Assembly: GCA_900551855.1 (NCBI GenBank) | Contig: URXM01000003.1 | Coordinates: forward strand, 62,001 to 126,000 | Direction: 5' to 3' | DNA from: an uncultured Eubacteriales bacterium | Lineage (GTDB): Bacteria; Bacillota; Clostridia; Christensenellales; UBA1242 | Length of the DNA: 64,000 nt | In this document: one piece after another, positions 50,957 to 59,107 of the stretch | How the letters are laid out: every line of letters starts with the position of its first letter | Position numbering within the stretch: position 1 is the first letter of the stretch | Made by a program: the position numbers and the translations under genes | Notes under the pieces: model-generated | What the model saw: only the letters and a program-made list of their open reading frames with translations | Database searches by the model: none | What the model was told of the DNA's origin: nothing

Positions 50957-51448
50957 ATGAGAATATTAGGAATTGACCCAGGTTATGGGATAGTTGGTTA
51001 TGGTATAATTGACACTGACAGAAACAATGCTGTTGTAGATTATGGGGTTATTGAAACGCCAAAAGAAGAAGCTTTTCCTGTTAGATTGCAAAGAATTGAT
51101 GAATCTTTGAGAGTTTTGTTTGAAACATACAAACCAGATGAAGTGGCAATAGAAGAGTTGTTTTATTTTAAAAACCAAAAAACAGTAATTCAGGTTGCTC
51201 AAGCTAGGGGAGTGATAGTCCTTGCAAGTCAAAAGTATTGTGGCAGAACTTTTGAATATACACCAATTCAAATAAAGCAAGCGCTCACTGGAAATGGCAG
51301 AGCAGACAAACATCAAATGCAGTTTATGGTTAAAAGTGTGTTGGGGCTTGCATCAATTCCAAAACCTGATGATGCTGCCGATGCTTTGGCTGTTGCACTT
51401 TGCCATAGTCAAATAAATCCACGCTTAAATTTCAATATGATGCAATAA
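50957..51448 (+). CDS. ruvC: Holliday junction resolvase RuvC
   Basis: 163-residue RNase H-fold nuclease. Catalytic acids in RILGIDPGYGIVGYG, VAIEELFY and the terminal DDAADALAVALCH. There is no Shine-Dalgarno; the mRNA should start at the ATG. First gene of ruvC-ruvA-ruvB. Confidence 0.96.
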   Translation: MRILGIDPGYGIVGYGIIDTDRNNAVVDYGVIETPKEEAFPVRLQRIDESLRVLFETYKPDEVAIEELFYFKNQKTVIQVAQARGVIVLASQKYCGRTFEYTPIQIKQALTGNGRADKHQMQFMVKSVLGLASIPKPDDAADALAVALCHSQINPRLNFNMMQ

Positions 51449-51461
51449 TTAAGGAGAAAAT

Positions 51462-52061
51462 ATGATTTCATTTTTGATTGGAACTATTGAAGAAAAACGA
51501 GAAAATCTTTTGGTGTTGAATGTAAATGGAGTTGGGTATGAACTTATAATTTCAAACAACACTTTAGCAAGTTTGCCTATTGAAGGTGAAACAACAAAAG
51601 TTTTGTCTTATCTTCAAGTAAGTGAAAACACAGGGGTATGTTTGTATGGCTTTGCCACTGCAGAAGAAAAAGCAATGTTTTTGAAACTGATAACTGTTTC
51701 AGGAATTGGTCCAAAAATGGCAATAACTATTTTGTCTGGGATGAAACTCTCTGATTTGGTGGTTGCAATAGTCAGCGGAGATTCAAACTTACTTTCAAAA
51801 ATAAAAGGCTTAGGTAAGAAAAGTGCAGAAAGAATTTGTCTTGAATTGAAAGATAAGATTTCTGCAACATCAATGAATGTTCAACAGTCTGACCTTCTTG
51901 ACAGCAATTACAATGAAAATGCTTTGAACGATGCAGTTGAAACATTGATCAATTTGGGAGTAAACAAAAACGAAGCATACAGGCTTGCTAGAAGCAAAGC
52001 TACAGCAGATACAACTGCTGAGGAAATCATTTTGAAAGTTTTAAGAGAACTTGGAAGATAA
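51462..52061 (+). CDS. ruvA: Holliday junction branch-migration protein RuvA
   Basis: 199 residues. OB-fold start (FLIGTIEEKRENLLVLNVNGVGYEL), two HhH motifs (ISGIGPKMA-type here VSGIGPKMAI; IKGLGKKSAERI), and the C-terminal RuvB-binding three-helix domain (NDAVETLINLGVNKNEAYRL). RBS AAGGAGA. Confidence 0.96.
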   Translation: MISFLIGTIEEKRENLLVLNVNGVGYELIISNNTLASLPIEGETTKVLSYLQVSENTGVCLYGFATAEEKAMFLKLITVSGIGPKMAITILSGMKLSDLVVAIVSGDSNLLSKIKGLGKKSAERICLELKDKISATSMNVQQSDLLDSNYNENALNDAVETLINLGVNKNEAYRLARSKATADTTAEEIILKVLRELGR

Positions 52062-52070
52062 GGGTAAATA

Positions 52071-52123
52071 ATACAATATCTTGTGTGTTATGCAATTATA
52101 GTTATTGAATAATACACTAAATA
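52071..52123. repeat. Dispersed repeat copy E between ruvA and ruvB
   Basis: On the minus strand TTGCATAACACACAAGATAT (52077-52096 region); on the plus strand TTGAATAATACACTAAATA (52105-52123). The two cores are in opposite orientation. Confidence 0.6.
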
Positions 52124-52144
52124 TAAAAAATAAAAGGTGTGTTT

Positions 52145-53155
52145 ATGGAAGATAGATTTATAACAAGCACAAAAAATTGGACTGATGCAGAGATAGAAAA
52201 CTCTCTTAGACCAACAAAACTGTCAGAATATGTTGGGCAAGAGAAAGTTAAACAAAGTCTTGAAATTTATATCAAAGCCGCAAAATCAAGAAAAGATGCT
52301 TTGGATCATGTTCTTTTATACGGGCCTCCAGGACTTGGAAAAACAACTCTTGCACATATCATTGCAAACGAATTGGGGTCTCAATTTAAGATTACTTCCG
52401 GACCTGCGATAGAACATGCAGCTGATTTGGCCGCTATTTTGACCAATTTAGGGAAAAACGATGTTTTGTTTATCGATGAAATTCATAGATTAAACAAAAG
52501 TGTAGAAGAGATCCTTTATCCTGCTATGGAAGATTTTGCCTTGGATTTTATCGTTGGTAAAGGCCCTTCTGCAAAGAATATGAGATTAAAAATACAACCT
52601 TTTACTCTTATTGGCGCGACAACAAAGGCAGGAATGCTTACAAGCCCATTGCGTGACAGATTTGGCGTTATTTGTAGATTGGAATTATATGAAGATGCAG
52701 AGTTGCAAGTCATCATCAAGCGTTCTGCAAAAATTTTGAATATTGATATAGACGAACAAGCAAGTCTTGACATTGCAAAGCGTTCTAGGGGGACGCCTCG
52801 TATTGCAAACAGACTTTTGAAAAGAGTTAGAGATTATGCTGAAGTTTTAGGGACTGGAAAAATAACAAAAGAAATTGCTGATAAAGCCCTTGCAAAAATG
52901 GAAATTGATGAATTGGGGCTTGATTTCATCGATAGAAAAATCTTGGAAAGCATCATTTACAAATTTGGTGGTGGTCCTGTTGGACTTGACACACTTTCTG
53001 CCACAATCAGCGAAGATTCCAGCACAATTGAAGATGTTTATGAGCCATACCTTCTTCAACTTGGTTTCATTGCGAGAACTCCTAGGGGAAGGGTTGCTCT
53101 TGAAAATGCCTACCATCATTTAGGTATTGAATATACAGAAAATAAAGGACACTAA
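52145..53155 (+). CDS. ruvB: Holliday junction helicase RuvB
   Basis: 336-residue AAA+ motor. N-terminal SLRPTKLSEYVGQEKVK, Walker A GPPGLGKTTLAHI, Walker B LFIDEIHRLNK, sensor GATTKAGMLTSPLRDRFG, winged-helix end with EPYLLQLGFIARTPRGRVA. ATG 52145 chosen because AAGGTG fits it; the GTG six bases earlier is part of that site. Confidence 0.97.
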   Translation: MEDRFITSTKNWTDAEIENSLRPTKLSEYVGQEKVKQSLEIYIKAAKSRKDALDHVLLYGPPGLGKTTLAHIIANELGSQFKITSGPAIEHAADLAAILTNLGKNDVLFIDEIHRLNKSVEEILYPAMEDFALDFIVGKGPSAKNMRLKIQPFTLIGATTKAGMLTSPLRDRFGVICRLELYEDAELQVIIKRSAKILNIDIDEQASLDIAKRSRGTPRIANRLLKRVRDYAEVLGTGKITKEIADKALAKMEIDELGLDFIDRKILESIIYKFGGGPVGLDTLSATISEDSSTIEDVYEPYLLQLGFIARTPRGRVALENAYHHLGIEYTENKGH

Positions 53156-53156
53156 A

Positions 53157-54200
53157 ATGCAAAGAGAATTATTAAGAAGCACTTATTATTATAATTTACC
53201 AGAAGAACAAATTGCTCAAACACCTATAGAGCCTAGAGATCATTCTAGACTTTTGTGTTATAACAGAAAAACAGGGAAAATTGAGCATAAACATTTTTAT
53301 GATATAATTGATTTTTTAAAGCCAGGCGATGTCTTGGTCGTAAACAACAGCAAAGTTTTGCCTGCAAGGTTGTTTGGATATAAGGCAAAAACAGGTGCAA
53401 AAATTGAGATTTTGCTTCAAAAGAGAATTGATCTGAAAAATTGGGAAGTTATTGCAAGACCTCAAAAAAGACTTGATGTAGGCACAGAAATTGTTTTCAA
53501 TGAAAATATCAAATGTGTTGTCACAAAAATGGGTGATTATGGTTCTTGTGAAGTGAGATTTGATTATGCAGACAACAAAACTTTTGAAGAACATTTGATG
53601 GAAATTGGGACTATGCCTCTTCCACCTTATATAAAAGAAAAACTGAAAAATCAAAATCGCTATCAAACAGTTTACGCAAAAGTAGATGGCTCAAGTGCCG
53701 CTCCAACAGCCGGACTTCATTTCACAAAAGAACTGCTTGAGAGAATTAAAGAAAAGGGTGTTGAAGTTTTGGAAGTTTTGCTTCATGTTGGGCTTGGTAC
53801 TTTTAGACCGGTAAAAGAAGACAACATTCAAAATCACGAAATGCACAGTGAATATTTTGAGATCTCTCAAGAAGTTGCAGACAAGGTTAACAAAGCAAAA
53901 AGAGAAGGAAGAAGAATTATTGCTGTTGGCACAACATCAATCAGAGTTCTTGAAAGTGGAACAGATGAAAATGGACTTTTACAACCACAGAAAAGAGAAA
54001 CAAAGATATTTATTTATCCTCCATACAAATTTAAGATGGTTGATGCTTTGATAACAAATTTTCATTTGCCAGAAAGCACTCTTATTATGCTTATTGCGGC
54101 ATTTATAGGTGACATTGACAAAACTCTTGATTTATATAATTTGGCTGTTGCAGAAAAATATAGATTTTTCAGTTTTGGCGATGCAATGTTTATTGAATAA
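53157..54200 (+). CDS. queA: S-adenosylmethionine:tRNA ribosyltransferase-isomerase
   Basis: Adds the cyclopentenediol precursor to make epoxyqueuosine in tRNA. Motifs YNLPEEQIAQTPIEPRDHSRL, VVNNSKVLPARL, DGSSAAPTAGLHFT, GLGTFRPV and TNFHLPESTLIMLIAA. 347 residues. ATG 53157 chosen for AAAGGAC just upstream and for the standard family start. One base after ruvB. Confidence 0.97.
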   Translation: MQRELLRSTYYYNLPEEQIAQTPIEPRDHSRLLCYNRKTGKIEHKHFYDIIDFLKPGDVLVVNNSKVLPARLFGYKAKTGAKIEILLQKRIDLKNWEVIARPQKRLDVGTEIVFNENIKCVVTKMGDYGSCEVRFDYADNKTFEEHLMEIGTMPLPPYIKEKLKNQNRYQTVYAKVDGSSAAPTAGLHFTKELLERIKEKGVEVLEVLLHVGLGTFRPVKEDNIQNHEMHSEYFEISQEVADKVNKAKREGRRIIAVGTTSIRVLESGTDENGLLQPQKRETKIFIYPPYKFKMVDALITNFHLPESTLIMLIAAFIGDIDKTLDLYNLAVAEKYRFFSFGDAMFIE

Positions 54201-54251
54201 TATAATAAAACAATAATTTATTAAGAATTTAGAAACAAGGATATTTATTGT

Positions 54252-55382
54252 ATGCAAGATGTAAATTTTAGTTATGAAATAATAAAAGAATGTCCTAAAA
54301 CAGGTGCTAGGGCAGGCATTTTACACACTCCAAGAGGAGATATAAAAACACCAGTGTTTATGCCTGTTGGCACACAAGGCACTGTAAAAGGCTTAAGACC
54401 AGAAGACTTAAATGAGATGGGTGCACAAATTATATTGTCAAACACCTACCATCTTTTTTTGCGTCCAGGACAAGACATTGTAGAAAAAGCAGGTGGATTG
54501 CATAAGTTTATGAATTGGCAAAAACCTATTTTGACGGATAGTGGTGGCTTCCAAGTTTTCTCATTGTCAGATTTAAGAAAAGTTTCAGAGAAAGGGGTTG
54601 AATTTCGTTCTCATTTGAGCGGAGAGAAGTTTTTGATGACACCAGAACTTTGTATGCAAATTCAACTTGCTCTTGACAGTGATATAAATATGGCACTTGA
54701 TCAATGCACAGAGGCTGGTGCGACTTATGCAGAGGCAGAAAGCGCTGCAAAACTGAGTAAACTTTGGCTTGAAAGATGTTATGAAGAGCATAAGGGCGGA
54801 AATCATGTTCTTTTCCCTATTGTTCAAGGTAATATGTATAAAGATTTGCGTGCAAAGTGTGTTGACTATTGTAAACCATTTGCAAAGTGCGGAATTGCTA
54901 TTGGCGGACTTTCTGTTGGAGAAGAAAAAAGTGTTATGTATGATATGCTAGACTTTTTAAATCCAATTTTGCCACACGATATGCCAAGATACTTAATGGG
55001 CGTAGGCAGTCCAGATTGTTTGCTTGAAGGTTATGCTAGGGGAGTTGATATGATGGATTGTGTGTTGCCAACAAGAATAGCAAGAAATGGAACAGCTTTC
55101 TCAAGCACAGGAAAAATGATAATCAAAAACTCTTCATATAAAGAAGATTTCAGACCTATTGAAGAAGGATGTGATTGTTATGCTTGCAAGCACTTTTCAA
55201 GAGCATATATAAGACACTTGATAAATGCTGGAGAAATGTTGGGAGCGGAACTATTATCAATCCATAATTTGAGATTTTTAATTCGTCTTGCTGAAAAATC
55301 TCGAGAAGCAATATTAGGAGATTATTTTGCAGAGTTTAAGGATGATTTCTTAAGAAAGTATAAAATCACTTCTGCATTCTAA
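54252..55382 (+). CDS. tgt: tRNA-guanine transglycosylase
   Basis: Exchanges G34 for preQ1. Motifs TPVFMPVGTQGTVKG, LTDSGGFQVFSL (catalytic Asp), ALDQCTEAGATY, GGLSVGE, GVDMMDCVLPTRIARNGTAF and zinc ligands CDCYACKHFSRAYIRHL. 376 residues. Next to queA, the usual pairing; no preQ1 synthesis genes are in the window, so preQ1 may be salvaged. Confidence 0.97.
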   Translation: MQDVNFSYEIIKECPKTGARAGILHTPRGDIKTPVFMPVGTQGTVKGLRPEDLNEMGAQIILSNTYHLFLRPGQDIVEKAGGLHKFMNWQKPILTDSGGFQVFSLSDLRKVSEKGVEFRSHLSGEKFLMTPELCMQIQLALDSDINMALDQCTEAGATYAEAESAAKLSKLWLERCYEEHKGGNHVLFPIVQGNMYKDLRAKCVDYCKPFAKCGIAIGGLSVGEEKSVMYDMLDFLNPILPHDMPRYLMGVGSPDCLLEGYARGVDMMDCVLPTRIARNGTAFSSTGKMIIKNSSYKEDFRPIEEGCDCYACKHFSRAYIRHLINAGEMLGAELLSIHNLRFLIRLAEKSREAILGDYFAEFKDDFLRKYKITSAF

Positions 55383-55408
55383 TAATTATGGGAGGATGGT
55401 AGTTTATT

Positions 55409-56032
55409 ATGAAAATAAATAATAAAATATATTATCATATAGCTACTAATGGGCACTTCAAAGTAGGGGATAAACTTCATTTTGAAAATGAATTAAATGG
55501 ACAATCAAGAATTTTTGATTTTGATTTTACAAACAATGGCACACCATTATATAAATTGGCATTCGACAGTTCAAAGAAAGGAATATTCAAAGATAAAAAG
55601 CTTATGTTTGAATTGTCGAAAGCTTTATCCAATTATGATTTGTTTATGAGAGAAACAGCTCTTGAAGAAGTAAGGAAAGAAAAATTTCCCGATCTTCCAT
55701 CTAGATTTCATTGTATGTTTTTGACAGAAACCAAAGAAGATATGTTAAGAGCTTTTAACAAATATAAAACAATGAAAAACTCAAATAAATATTTTAAGAC
55801 ACTTTCAATAAGAAATAAAAATGACACATATCAAGCTTTAGCTGTAAAGCTAAATGGAACTGCATTTTTTGTTAAAGACTGTTCCATAAGTAGAGAAGGG
55901 GTTTCTTATAATGAATACAAGAAAAAAGCAGTGGAATTTTGGAGTCAAAATCAAAAATCCAAAAACAAAACTAAAGAAATCCTTTTTATAGGCGATGCAG
56001 AGATTGTTGAAGTGATTGATGAAGTAAAGTAA
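55409..56032 (+). CDS. Unknown soluble protein (DUF2441-like)
   Basis: 207 residues. The N-terminal YYHIATNGHFKVGDKLHF and the middle ETALEEVRKEKFPDLPSRFHC resemble small DUF2441-type proteins of gut Bacillota, which I recall only loosely. No membrane segment or signal peptide. A candidate His at 10 and Glu in LEEVRKE are conserved-looking, but I assign no activity. RBS GGGAGGA; follows tgt by 26 bases. Base composition like its neighbours. Confidence 0.5.
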   Translation: MKINNKIYYHIATNGHFKVGDKLHFENELNGQSRIFDFDFTNNGTPLYKLAFDSSKKGIFKDKKLMFELSKALSNYDLFMRETALEEVRKEKFPDLPSRFHCMFLTETKEDMLRAFNKYKTMKNSNKYFKTLSIRNKNDTYQALAVKLNGTAFFVKDCSISREGVSYNEYKKKAVEFWSQNQKSKNKTKEILFIGDAEIVEVIDEVK

Positions 56033-56078
56033 AATCCATTTAAAACTTCAGGAGTAAATCAAAAATATAGAATTTTTA

Positions 56079-56156
56079 TTGCATAATACCGAGCATTATC
56101 TCTTCGCAAAACACAAGTTTTGCGAAGAGATAGGCTGTATTTTGAGTATTATGCAA
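56079..56156. mobile_element. MITE-like palindromic element (repeat copy F)
   Basis: Terminal inverted repeats TTGCATAATAC (56079-56089) and GTATTATGCAA (56146-56156) enclose a perfect 16-bp hairpin (56097-56112 with 56117-56132, loop ACAA) containing CTCTTCGCAAAAC. TTTTTA flanks both ends (56073-56078; 56157-56162), a possible 6-bp target duplication. No T tract follows the hairpin, so it is not a normal terminator. More isolated termini occur at 56174-56186 and 56242-56252. Confidence 0.6.
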
Positions 56157-56257
56157 TTTTTAATAACTAAATATTGTATTATGCAATAATTTAACAAATT
56201 TCAATTTTTCTATAAACTTTATCATTTTGTTTTTTCAATTTTTGCATAATACCAACA

Positions 56258-56297
56258 AAAAAACATCTATTGTTTTTGCATAATAGATGTTTTTTAT
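56258..56297. terminator. Bidirectional terminator between the unknown gene and nifU
   Basis: AAAACATCTATT pairs with AATAGATGTTTT, flanked by A and T runs. It lies 13 bases from the end of the minus-strand nifU gene. Confidence 0.8.
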
Positions 56298-56309
56298 TTT
56301 TGTTTTATT

Positions 56310-56750
56310 TTATTCTTCATCTGAATTTATTTCAGCTTTTTTCTTTGTTTTTCTGATTTCTGCCTTTGTTTCTTTCTCTTTTTTCTTATAGAAATCTTCT
56401 ACAGCGGCTCTAATTGACTCTTCAGCCAACATAGAACAATACATTTTTTGAGGTGGAAGTTCTCCTAAAATGTTTAAAATGTCTTTGTTTGAAACTTTAA
56501 GAGCATCATCAATTGATTTTCCTTTAACTAAATCACAAGCTATATCAGAAGCAGCGATTGCAGCGCAACATCCAAAAGTTTTAAATCTTGCGTTTTCAAC
56601 AATACCATTGTCATTGATTTTGAGATACATTTTTATAATATCACCACAGCTGGTTGTGCTTCCAACTTGTCCAATTGCATTGGCACCATGCATTCCTCCA
56701 GCATTTCGAGGATTTTGAAACCTATCTAAAACTGTTTTTGTGTAATTCAT
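56310..56750 (-). CDS. nifU: Iron-sulfur cluster scaffold protein (IscU/NifU-like)
   Basis: 146 residues. Three cluster-ligand cysteines: GSTTSCGDIIKMYL, FKTFGCCAAIAAS and KMYCSMLAE. The second site has an extra Cys where most relatives have FGCGAA. A Lys/Glu-rich tail follows residue 118. Starts three bases after nifS, its sulfur donor. This is the Clostridia-type NifS-NifU pair. Confidence 0.93.
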   Translation of the reverse strand: MNYTKTVLDRFQNPRNAGGMHGANAIGQVGSTTSCGDIIKMYLKINDNGIVENARFKTFGCCAAIAASDIACDLVKGKSIDDALKVSNKDILNILGELPPQKMYCSMLAEESIRAAVEDFYKKKEKETKAEIRKTKKKAEINSDEE

Positions 56751-56753
56751 AAA

Positions 56754-57929
56754 TTAAATCCTCCCTGCTTGAATTGGTGAAATTGCCCTAAGTTTTGTGA
56801 CAACCTTTTCAATTTCATCTACAACATAATCAACATCTGATTTTGAAATGTTTGTTCCAAAAGAAATTCTAATTGATCCTTGAGCAATATCATCTGGAAT
56901 TCCCATAGCTTTCAACACATGAGAAGGTAAAAGTGATTTAGAAGTACAAGCTGAAGAAGTAGAAACAGCAATTCCTGCAAGGTCAAGAAGCATCAAAATT
57001 GATTCTCCTTCAATTCCGTAGAAAGAAATGTTTAAAATAGCGTTAGATTTTTGATGTGGATGACCATTTACTTGGAAAAATTGAACCTTTTCTGACAATT
57101 TTTCAAGGAAATATTCTCTGATCATCTTCAATTTTTTATTGTTTATAATATAGTTTTTGGTTGCAATTTCAATTGCCTTTCCAAATCCAGCAATACCAGC
57201 AACGTTTTCTGTCCCGGCACGCTTTCCTCTTTCTTGGTTGTTTCCACCAAAAGTGATAGGATCTATTCTTACACCATTTTTTACATACAAAGCACCAACG
57301 CCCTTAGGTCCGTGAATTTTGTGAGAAGACATAGAAAGCAAATCAATTTCCATATCTTGAACATCCATTTTTACATTTCCAATGGCTTGAACTGCATCTG
57401 TATGGAACAAAATGCCATAATCATGAGCAATCTTTGCTATTGCTTTAATGTTTTGAATTGTTCCAACTTCATTGTTTACAGACATAATTGAAATCAATGT
57501 AGTGTCTTTTCTTATTGCGTGCAAAAGTTCTGGAAGCTTTACAAGACCAGTGCTGTCAACAGGCAAATAAGTGACTTCATATCCTTCTTTTTCAAGTTGT
57601 TCACAAGCATGTAAAACAGCGTGATGTTCGATTTGACTTGTAATAATGTGTTTTCCTTTTTGAGCATAAGCGTGAGCAACACCAATAATTGCCCAATTGT
57701 CAGCTTCTGTTCCGCCACTTGTAAAATATATCTCGTTTGCTTTACTTGCGTTTATAGCCTCTTTAACTCTGTCTCTTGCCCTATCAACAATAGCCATAGC
57801 TTCTCTACCAAAACTGTGAATAGAACCAGCATTGCCATAGATAGTGTTAAAGCAAGGCAACATTTCGTTTAAAACTTCATTAGAAACATAAGTTGTTGAA
57901 GCGTTGTCCAAATAAATTTTTCTTTCCAT
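56754..57929 (-). CDS. nifS: Cysteine desulfurase (NifS/IscS type)
   Basis: PLP enzyme that releases sulfur from cysteine for Fe-S clusters. Motifs YLDNASTTYVSNEV, HTDAVQAIG, SSHKIHGPKGVGALY (PLP lysine) and STSSACTSKSLLPSHVL (active Cys on the short loop). 391 residues with ATG 57929 behind AAAGGA; a TTG two codons earlier is less likely. Pairs with nifU downstream. Confidence 0.96.
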   Translation of the reverse strand: MERKIYLDNASTTYVSNEVLNEMLPCFNTIYGNAGSIHSFGREAMAIVDRARDRVKEAINASKANEIYFTSGGTEADNWAIIGVAHAYAQKGKHIITSQIEHHAVLHACEQLEKEGYEVTYLPVDSTGLVKLPELLHAIRKDTTLISIMSVNNEVGTIQNIKAIAKIAHDYGILFHTDAVQAIGNVKMDVQDMEIDLLSMSSHKIHGPKGVGALYVKNGVRIDPITFGGNNQERGKRAGTENVAGIAGFGKAIEIATKNYIINNKKLKMIREYFLEKLSEKVQFFQVNGHPHQKSNAILNISFYGIEGESILMLLDLAGIAVSTSSACTSKSLLPSHVLKAMGIPDDIAQGSIRISFGTNISKSDVDYVVDEIEKVVTKLRAISPIQAGRI

Positions 57930-58030
57930 AAACAATTCCTTTTATGTAATAATTTTAACACCAACAAAAAAGATTGTCAATAGGCAAATTCTAAAAACAA
58001 CCCATTAAACAACCTAAAAGACCTTACAAA

Positions 58031-58339
58031 TTAAAGGTATTTTTTTATTGTAGCAACAACATCGTCAAACATCCAAAGTCCGATGTGTTTTTCTTTGATT
58101 TGACCATCTACAAAGATGTAAAGAGTAGGAATGCTCATAATTCCAAAACTTCTAGCCAAATTTTCATTTTCGTCAACATCAACCTTGTAAATTTTTACAG
58201 AATCGCCTAATTCTGCTTGAACATTTTCAAGAATAGGTCCCATCATACGGCAAGGTCCGCACCAAGTAGCAAAAAAGTCTACCAATACGACACCACTTTT
58301 AGTTTTTTCTTCGAAATTCTTTTCTGTAATAAGTTCCAT
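58031..58339 (-). CDS. trxA: Thioredoxin
   Basis: 102 residues. Redox motif WCGPC in FFATWCGPCRMMGPI, the cis-proline in IMSIPTLYIF, C-terminal ...VVATIKKYL. General disulfide reductant. RBS AAAAGGAG; 13 bases after tcdA on the minus strand. Confidence 0.96.
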   Translation of the reverse strand: MELITEKNFEEKTKSGVVLVDFFATWCGPCRMMGPILENVQAELGDSVKIYKVDVDENENLARSFGIMSIPTLYIFVDGQIKEKHIGLWMFDDVVATIKKYL

Positions 58340-58352
58340 AGATTTTCTCCTT

Positions 58353-59036
58353 TTATTTTTCTAAAATCTTATTGATAACATAAGCACTCAAAACACAGCC
58401 ACACATAGCAGGATAATATGAAATGCTTCCTATCACATTTTTGTTTGTATCGTTTTTAATTGCAGGACTTTCGCTTGTGACAACATCTAATTTACCTATA
58501 TTCTTCTCTCTCAATTTTTTGCGCATAATTTTAGCCAAACCATCGTGAGATGTCTTATAAATATCCATTACTTTGAAATTTGGAATATCAATTCTATTGC
58601 CTGCACCCATAGCAGAAACAATATTTATGTTGTGTTGTTTGCAATAAACTATAAGCGAAATCTTGTCAGACACACTGTCAATTGCATCTACAACATAATC
58701 AAATTTGTTTGAAAACAATTTGTCTGTTATCTCTTCGCAAAATCTTTCAGAAACAATATTTACTTTGCAATCTTTATTTATGTTAGAGATCATATCTTTC
58801 ATAACTTCTGTTTTAAGTTTGCCAACTGTTTCGAGATTTGCAACAACTTGTCTGTTTATGTTTGTTTCGTCAACTTTGTCAAAATCGACCAAAGTCAACT
58901 CTCCAACACCTGCTCTGGCAAGCATAAGACAAACATATCCTCCAACACCACCAATACCAATGACTGCTATGTGTTTTTGTTTAAGAGTTTCAATTCCATC
59001 TTCTCCAATCAGCACTTTTGTTCTGTCAGTCCACAT
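58353..59036 (-). CDS. tcdA: tRNA threonylcarbamoyladenosine dehydratase
   Basis: E1-like enzyme that cyclises t6A37 in tRNAs. Adenylation motif VIGIGGVGGYVCLMLARAG, VDFDKVDETNINRQ (ATP-binding Asp and Arg), DAIDSVSDK. 227 residues, typical TcdA rather than ThiF/MoeB, which are longer or have CxxC pairs. RBS AAAAGGA. Repeat copy G lies just upstream. Confidence 0.9.
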   Translation of the reverse strand: MWTDRTKVLIGEDGIETLKQKHIAVIGIGGVGGYVCLMLARAGVGELTLVDFDKVDETNINRQVVANLETVGKLKTEVMKDMISNINKDCKVNIVSERFCEEITDKLFSNKFDYVVDAIDSVSDKISLIVYCKQHNINIVSAMGAGNRIDIPNFKVMDIYKTSHDGLAKIMRKKLREKNIGKLDVVTSESPAIKNDTNKNVIGSISYYPAMCGCVLSAYVINKILEK

Positions 59037-59053
59037 AATACTTATCCTTTTAT

Positions 59054-59079
59054 ATACTACATATTGTGGTATTATTCAA
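59054..59079 (-). repeat. Dispersed repeat copy G
   Basis: On the minus strand TTGAATAATACCACAATATG followed by TAGTAT. It fills the gap between hslU and tcdA. Confidence 0.65.
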
Positions 59080-59107
59080 TTATAATTTGGCATATTACCA
59101 CAAGATA

